A DNA stretch of 16,956 nucleotides. Origin: Prosthecobacter sp. (lineage in GTDB: Bacteria; Verrucomicrobiota; Verrucomicrobiia; Verrucomicrobiales; Verrucomicrobiaceae). This document shows, piece by piece, positions 14,101 to 16,956 of this stretch (positions within the stretch are counted from its first letter, which is position 1; the number at the start of each line of letters is the position of its first letter). The stretch is from contig JAOZVT010000064.1 in the NCBI GenBank assembly GCA_025869455.1, positions 4,129-21,084 on the forward strand, given 5' to 3'. Made by a program: the position numbers and the translations under genes. Under the pieces are notes generated by a model. That model worked only from the letters and a program-made list of their open reading frames with translations, did not search any database and was not told the origin of the DNA.

Positions 14101-15719
14101 GCACGTCTTTGGATGCAGGCCAAATTGCCCCGCTACTCACTCAGACAGCCAAGCAGATGATCACCGAAGTGGAAACACCCGCCAGCTTCACTCTCGCTTG
14201 TTCTCTCATCAGCAGTTTCCAACTCACCGATCTGGAGATCCCCCTAGTGGACTTGGTAAGGAGCGGCAAAAAAACTGTCACGTCAGGGCTTGATAATGCG
14301 CGCCCTTTAATCCTCACCACACTCCGCGATCTCCACAGTGGCGAAGCGGAACTCTTCACCACACTCGCTAAGTCTGATCCAGATCCATTGACGCGAGATG
14401 CCGCCCTCGCAGCCCTTGCCTCATCTCGCTCTCCCAATGCCGTCGCGAACCTCTTCACCCTTTATCCCGACCTCACCGTTAGCCAACGCAAAACCGCGCT
14501 CAACACGATCTCCAGCACCAAATCAGGAGCCAAGAAACTCGTTACCGCCTTGCTCGACAAGTCTCTGCCTCAGTCTGACCTCGATGGCACCACCATCGAA
14601 CGTCTAGCGACGGTGCTGGGCGATGATCCAGCCCTGGCCCAGCTCCAGCAACAGCTCGGCGGCATCTTCCATGAAGTGCTCCTGCTAGATGGACAAAACA
14701 CCGCCTGGGTAGATTCCAAAATCACCCTCCAAGGCCCGTTCACCGTTGAATGCTGGGTACGCCTAACCGAAGGCATCGGAAATGAAGACTGCATTCTTGG
14801 CACGCCCAATGGCATCCAGCTTAATTTCTTCGGCTCCAAATTCCGCGTCTATGCAGGCAGTGCTTTGCATGATGTCGCAGTTTCTAACAAACCCATGACA
14901 CCCGACCTCTGGACCCACATCGCCGTTACTCGCGATGCCAAAGGCATCTGCCGCATCTATCAAAATGGTGAACTTGATGCCACGGCCTCCAAACCAGCTC
15001 CCCAGAAATTTGAAGACTGCCGCATCGGTTGGAGCCAAGTCAAAAACGGCACCCAAGGAGCCATCACTGAATTCCGCGCCTGGAATCGTGAGCGCACCCC
15101 TTCTGAGATTCGCTCCGCCTTTGATCGTTATCTTGCCCCCTCCACAACCGGCCTGACTTACTCGTCCACAGATCGCCTCAAATCCAAGCAACCCCAGGAG
15201 TTAGGCAAAGGTGCGCGTATCGCCAAGACTCTCGATACCCCACCCTTGCTGACCGAAGAACAGGCCAAATCTCTCGACACTAAATTTGCCCATTACAGCG
15301 CCCTTGCTCCCAAAGGCAATGCCGCTAATGGCAAAGCCCTCTCCGCCATCTGCATGGCCTGTCACCAGATCGGCAATGCCGGAGGCCAGATCGGACCCAA
15401 CCTTAGCGGTGCAGGCTCCATGGGACTCGAAGGTGTCTTGCGCAACATCCTGACCCCCAATGCCGCCATGGAGTCAGGCTACCGCATCTACCGAGTCGAA
15501 CTAACCAATGGCGATCTCATTGACGCATTCTTTGTTAGCGAAGACAAACAGGCCACCATCATCCGTCAACCCGGCCTCCCCGACCGTCGCCTGGATAAAA
15601 AGGACATCCGCCACACGCAATACATCCGTCGCAGCATCATGCCAGAAGGTCTCCTCGACTCCCTCCAAGACCAACAAGTCGCCGACCTTCTAGCCTATCT
15701 CATGACCCTGAAAGGCTAG
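11142..15719 (+). CDS. Secreted DUF1080 / PVC dehydrogenase / LamG / cytochrome c fusion
   Basis: A 1525-residue exported protein. The start used is the ATG at 11142, giving a signal peptide MRFLILPFLLISASLSHSA; a TTG at 11130 would only add four residues. Order: DUF1080 / 3-keto-disaccharide hydrolase-type domain (about 20-206; ISIFDGKTLKGW, INSGIQIRS, GPQVHSGG); PVC-type membrane-bound dehydrogenase propeller (about 258-641; EGYEIELVVQESPG, DTDGDGRSDKREV, DGSIYIVDWYNKIISHNE, RGRIWRV); a linker made of repeat DNA (about 650-699); HEAT-like helical repeats (about 705-1170); a LamG/concanavalin-like domain (about 1180-1333; FTVECWVRL, WTHIAVTRD, FRAWNRERT); and a PVC-type heme domain with C1404-M-A-C1407-H1408 and the probable distal ligand M1500 in SIMPEGL. 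Its likely role is extracytoplasmic oxidation of a carbohydrate with electron transfer to heme; the substrate is not evident. The unusual length comes from the added DUF1080 and LamG domains. Confidence 0.93.
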   Translation: MRFLILPFLLISASLSHSAEPISIFDGKTLKGWDYDPQVWRVEDGMITGGSLTEKIKENFFICTNKSYQNFDLKLKIKVSGDPATGLINSGIQIRSLRVPGSAHMCGYQVDCGQGWFGKIYDEFRRNKVIAEPVDTAALEKVVDVFGWNEYRIRAEGSHIQTWINGILAIDYMEQDKNIALDGLIGPQVHSGGICLVQVKDVTIEELPPTANAPTWESLGGVEAARKLVAPAPKAKAANFQNIPGKKRDTSYNNVQGAPKTAAEQQKLFHLPEGYEIELVVQESPGIGKFVSVYFDQRGRLWTQTALEYPVDANENPAAAEAVYQAKGKDKILVYPREALNQPLPEGGLTNPTVYADGLAIPLGILPWGNGDTCYALHGHDLLLLKDTDGDGRSDKREVILTGFGIQDSHLFPHQFTRAPGGWIWMAQGLFNNSSVKRPGSHEAIDFPKCSMARMRPDGSEFEVTSTGPNNIWGLVMTGEGETFIQEANDYGYPVMPFHEYAYYPGGMAALRKSYQPEFPPAAEFRMGGTGLSGLALGEGGFRKLTPTAKKDDLCMFVANPITSKIQTLAMHRDGPYWNLEQATDLITCEDPFFRPVGMTNGPDGSIYIVDWYNKIISHNEVPRNHPDRDKTRGRIWRVKSKETSPESVSDPRGARTLLSASKTNAAQPPDTNPSTHQSIPDSTSKEAGRSAHAPLASIPDFTQLSAEDLIALLGTQPTAKAHLAWQTLADRDGTKFVDALDGITMDNKATAAQRIQALWCLDGVGAADSDMQFSRLEHNNKNVRREVAFILGNKLQSADGNEYPGGEHILDERLAKLQNDLNSEVRFKVIQSFSAALKSNPKHQTQILSRLLSFAKPSLTDGPTIQSSRSPAKVPAREAYDREFERFLVRMFLERHPDTVAKFLDSEDATKLPIEALVLASLALEPKASAARVAKLLPQLDRAPNDEELLRLAQFPQEPGVGESLKALLANKISRNTVAEKLLNQRTSLDAGQIAPLLTQTAKQMITEVETPASFTLACSLISSFQLTDLEIPLVDLVRSGKKTVTSGLDNARPLILTTLRDLHSGEAELFTTLAKSDPDPLTRDAALAALASSRSPNAVANLFTLYPDLTVSQRKTALNTISSTKSGAKKLVTALLDKSLPQSDLDGTTIERLATVLGDDPALAQLQQQLGGIFHEVLLLDGQNTAWVDSKITLQGPFTVECWVRLTEGIGNEDCILGTPNGIQLNFFGSKFRVYAGSALHDVAVSNKPMTPDLWTHIAVTRDAKGICRIYQNGELDATASKPAPQKFEDCRIGWSQVKNGTQGAITEFRAWNRERTPSEIRSAFDRYLAPSTTGLTYSSTDRLKSKQPQELGKGARIAKTLDTPPLLTEEQAKSLDTKFAHYSALAPKGNAANGKALSAICMACHQIGNAGGQIGPNLSGAGSMGLEGVLRNILTPNAAMESGYRIYRVELTNGDLIDAFFVSEDKQATIIRQPGLPDRRLDKKDIRHTQYIRRSIMPEGLLDSLQDQQVADLLAYLMTLKG
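13090..13240. repeat. Inverted hairpin repeat inserted in frame in the secreted enzyme gene
   Basis: Two related hairpin units in inverted orientation lie inside the coding sequence. The left unit (about 13098-13128) contains the perfect stem 13106-13112/13117-13123 (GCGGACA-CTCT-TGTCCGC). The right unit (about 13200-13230) contains 13205-13209/13214-13218 (GGGCA/TGCCC). The left unit matches the reverse complement of the right at about 24 of 31 positions, nearly all differences being transitions. Between them is another hairpin, 13137-13141/13145-13149 (GCGGC/GCCGC). The unit GGAGCGCGGACACTCTTGTC is, from memory, a widespread intergenic repeat of Verrucomicrobiota. Here it is translated as the Ser/Pro/Ala-rich linker between the propeller and the helical region. 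Confidence 0.8.
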
Positions 15720-15722
15720 TGT

Positions 15723-15985
15723 GTGTTTTAAAAATCGGGAGGGAGTCGCCAGTGAGAAGGTGTTCAAGGGCAAGGCGAACGCCGAAGGAGCTATGGAATC
15801 ATAGCTTTAAGGCGTTTAACGCAGTCATTGGACACCTCGTTCACTAGCCCCTCTGGGTTGATCTGGCAGAGGGTCAGGGCAAGACGCGAGCGCCGTGCCT
15901 GTATCCTCTGCGATACTGGCCCAGCGAGTAACGCCGCCATGGCCCTCTGCCAGACTCAACGCCTCCCTCCCCATTTTTAAAACAC
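15723..15985. repeat. 263-bp Y-shaped palindromic element between convergent genes
   Basis: Outer inverted repeats of 26 bp (15723-15748 and 15960-15985) match at 24 of 26 positions and begin with GTGTTTTAAAAAT. Inside are two arms. The left arm pairs 15759-15767 with 15828-15836, then 15778-15783 with 15811-15816 (AACGCC/GGCGTT), and is capped by 15790-15795/15800-15805 (GCTATG-GAAT-CATAGC). The right arm pairs 15862-15873 with 15943-15954 perfectly (TCTGGCAGAGGG/CCCTCTGCCAGA), extends outward (TTGA/TCAA), and ends in 15901-15905/15912-15916 (GTATC/GATAC). It fills almost the whole gap between two convergent stop codons, starting 3 bp after one and ending 14 bp before the other. On both strands the outer stem ends in an ATTTTTAAAAC run, so it could also act as a bidirectional terminator. 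No transposase is encoded. It could be a MITE-like element or a structured RNA. Confidence 0.85.
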
Positions 15986-15999
15986 TCCCTAAGACTGAT

Positions 16000-16956
16000 T
16001 CAATGCAGTGGCAATAGTTGCACCTCTCCACTCTGCCCTTCACCATTCGTTGGTTTGGCGGGATAGCTCATGAAGAAGCCCCAGGAGCCTTGATAGTCCC
16101 CTGACTTCTGAAGGGTCGCCCCCAAGAAATTAACCTTCTTGTTAGACTCATCAGTAAAGTTACCCTTAATCTCTCCATTAGCTTTATTGATCGTCAGTTT
16201 AAAGCTCTTGTCCGTTGTCGGCACATTGGTCACCTTATTCTTCGTGGAGATGTTCACCGCTTTATTAATGGAATCTGTCAGCAGACCATCATAAAAGCTA
16301 ATTTCAGCATTAGCTTCAGCGGACTCCACTTCCTCAAGATTTGGGATCACACTCGTCTCCGTAGGCACTAGGTACTGAGCCCCCACAAGGTCCACCTTTA
16401 GACCACTTGGCCAACCTTCTGGGTACCATTGCTGCTTAGTCTGTTCAGGCCGCACCCAGAAGCAATCAGTAGCCCCTAGATCCGTCATGGTTTGCGTGGG
16501 ATCCACCGTCACGTTTCCGGCGATCAAGCCCTTCTTCGAATACAATTGAGCAAAGAGCGGAAAAGCATCGCTTTTGGATAACGCACTACTGGCAGTAAAC
16601 TTCGTATTATCTGCCAATGTTCCTGCAAAGGTCACTTTCCCATCACTCTTCAGGAACAGAGAACCGATGCCGGTGCCTTGGGGGTACTGCATAGCCGTTA
16701 GACCTTCTTGTTCTTTTGAAGGGAAGATACTGCTGTAGCGCTGCCCCTTTGCGCCAGCCAAGAGACTGTCCACCTTATTTTTGCTGCTGTAATTCACACG
16801 GTCAGCAGTGATAAAGGTATAAGAATACAAGTCATTGGTTGAGGTATTATAAGAAGCAGACTGCCCAGTTATTCGCCCAGTGGCTCCAGACATATCCAAG
16901 TTCAGAAGCATGGCCAAATTGTCCAGCCCTTTGCGTGACTGATTCAACTGTTGTAC
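16000..16956 (-). CDS. C-terminal part of a large surface/secreted protein (cut by window end)
   Basis: The frame is open from the window edge (it reads VQQLNQSRKG upstream of the first possible start, a TTG at 16945-16947), so the true start lies outside; about 318 residues are visible. They are rich in Ser, Thr, Asn and beta-type patterns, with no catalytic motif. Two blocks stand out: GTGIGSLFLKSDGKVTFAGT with KFTASSALSKSDAFPLFAQL shortly after, and near the end LTINKANGEIKGNFTDESNK followed by FLGATLQKSGDYQGSWGFFM. I recognise this pair as a C-terminal module of large Ig-like or PKD-containing surface proteins of Verrucomicrobiota (usual pattern: G-G-L-S--G-----G-LADG----S, then G--KG-F------K--F-G---Q). 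The function is presumably structural or adhesive. The gene appears lower in GC than its neighbours. It is convergent with the cytochrome-fusion gene across the palindromic element. Confidence 0.8.
   Translation of the reverse strand, partial: VQQLNQSRKGLDNLAMLLNLDMSGATGRITGQSASYNTSTNDLYSYTFITADRVNYSSKNKVDSLLAGAKGQRYSSIFPSKEQEGLTAMQYPQGTGIGSLFLKSDGKVTFAGTLADNTKFTASSALSKSDAFPLFAQLYSKKGLIAGNVTVDPTQTMTDLGATDCFWVRPEQTKQQWYPEGWPSGLKVDLVGAQYLVPTETSVIPNLEEVESAEANAEISFYDGLLTDSINKAVNISTKNKVTNVPTTDKSFKLTINKANGEIKGNFTDESNKKVNFLGATLQKSGDYQGSWGFFMSYPAKPTNGEGQSGEVQLLPLH

Noticed and set aside
15723..15985. Integron attC site
   Set aside because: The element contains GTTTAAC but not at its ends, the outer repeats are GTGTTTTAAAAAT, it is longer than typical attC sites, and there is no integrase or cassette array.
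15825..16046. 73-codon minus-strand open frame overlapping the palindromic element
   Set aside because: It overlaps both the structured element and the end of the real surface-protein gene in another frame; no protein features are present.

Overview
The window looks like the chromosome of a Verrucomicrobiota bacterium, close to Prosthecobacter or Verrucomicrobium in style. The evidence is a secreted multidomain protein ending in the Planctomycetes/Verrucomicrobia-type cytochrome c domain, a redoxin of the form common in that superphylum, a C-terminal surface-protein module that I know mainly from Verrucomicrobiota, and several families of short hairpin repeats between (and once inside) genes. 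Apart from a GGAAGG next to one start (5492-5494), the real genes show no convincing Shine-Dalgarno sequence, so starts were chosen from protein features.

Layout. 1-257: duplicated hairpin-bearing repeat. 258-2072 (+): DNA primase dnaG, outside its classical rpsU-dnaG-rpoD setting on the visible side. 2073-2486: non-coding, packed with short palindromes. 2487-5494 (-): four co-directional genes with short gaps (read from right to left: small membrane protein, exported redoxin, Tat/lipoprotein amidase, small lipoprotein), all predicted to be exported or in the membrane. 5495-5676: divergent promoter region. 5677-6726 (+): glyceraldehyde-3-phosphate dehydrogenase with a candidate promoter and a strong intrinsic terminator. 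6794-7134: non-coding, with a copy of an AATCCTGT-type repeat. 7135-10062 (+): lutA, lutB, lutC for L-lactate oxidation, with a second copy of that repeat between lutB and lutC. 10162-11004 (+): AraC-family regulator. 11142-15719 (+): a 1525-residue secreted protein joining a 3-keto-glycoside hydrolase-type (DUF1080) domain, a PVC-type dehydrogenase propeller, a helical repeat region, a LamG-like domain and a c-type cytochrome. 15720-15999: a 263-bp palindromic element between convergent genes. 16000-16956 (-): the C-terminal part of a surface protein cut by the window end.

Functionally the window mixes housekeeping (primase, GAPDH), lactate catabolism and extracytoplasmic carbohydrate chemistry. 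The most interesting items are (i) the large fusion protein, which on paper could oxidise a sugar, pass electrons to a heme and cleave the resulting keto-glycoside; (ii) a mobile hairpin repeat that has entered its reading frame and is translated as a linker of about 50-60 residues; and (iii) the Y-shaped palindromic element at 15723-15985. No complete novel defence or mobile system is visible. No tRNA, rRNA, CRISPR array or transposase gene was found.
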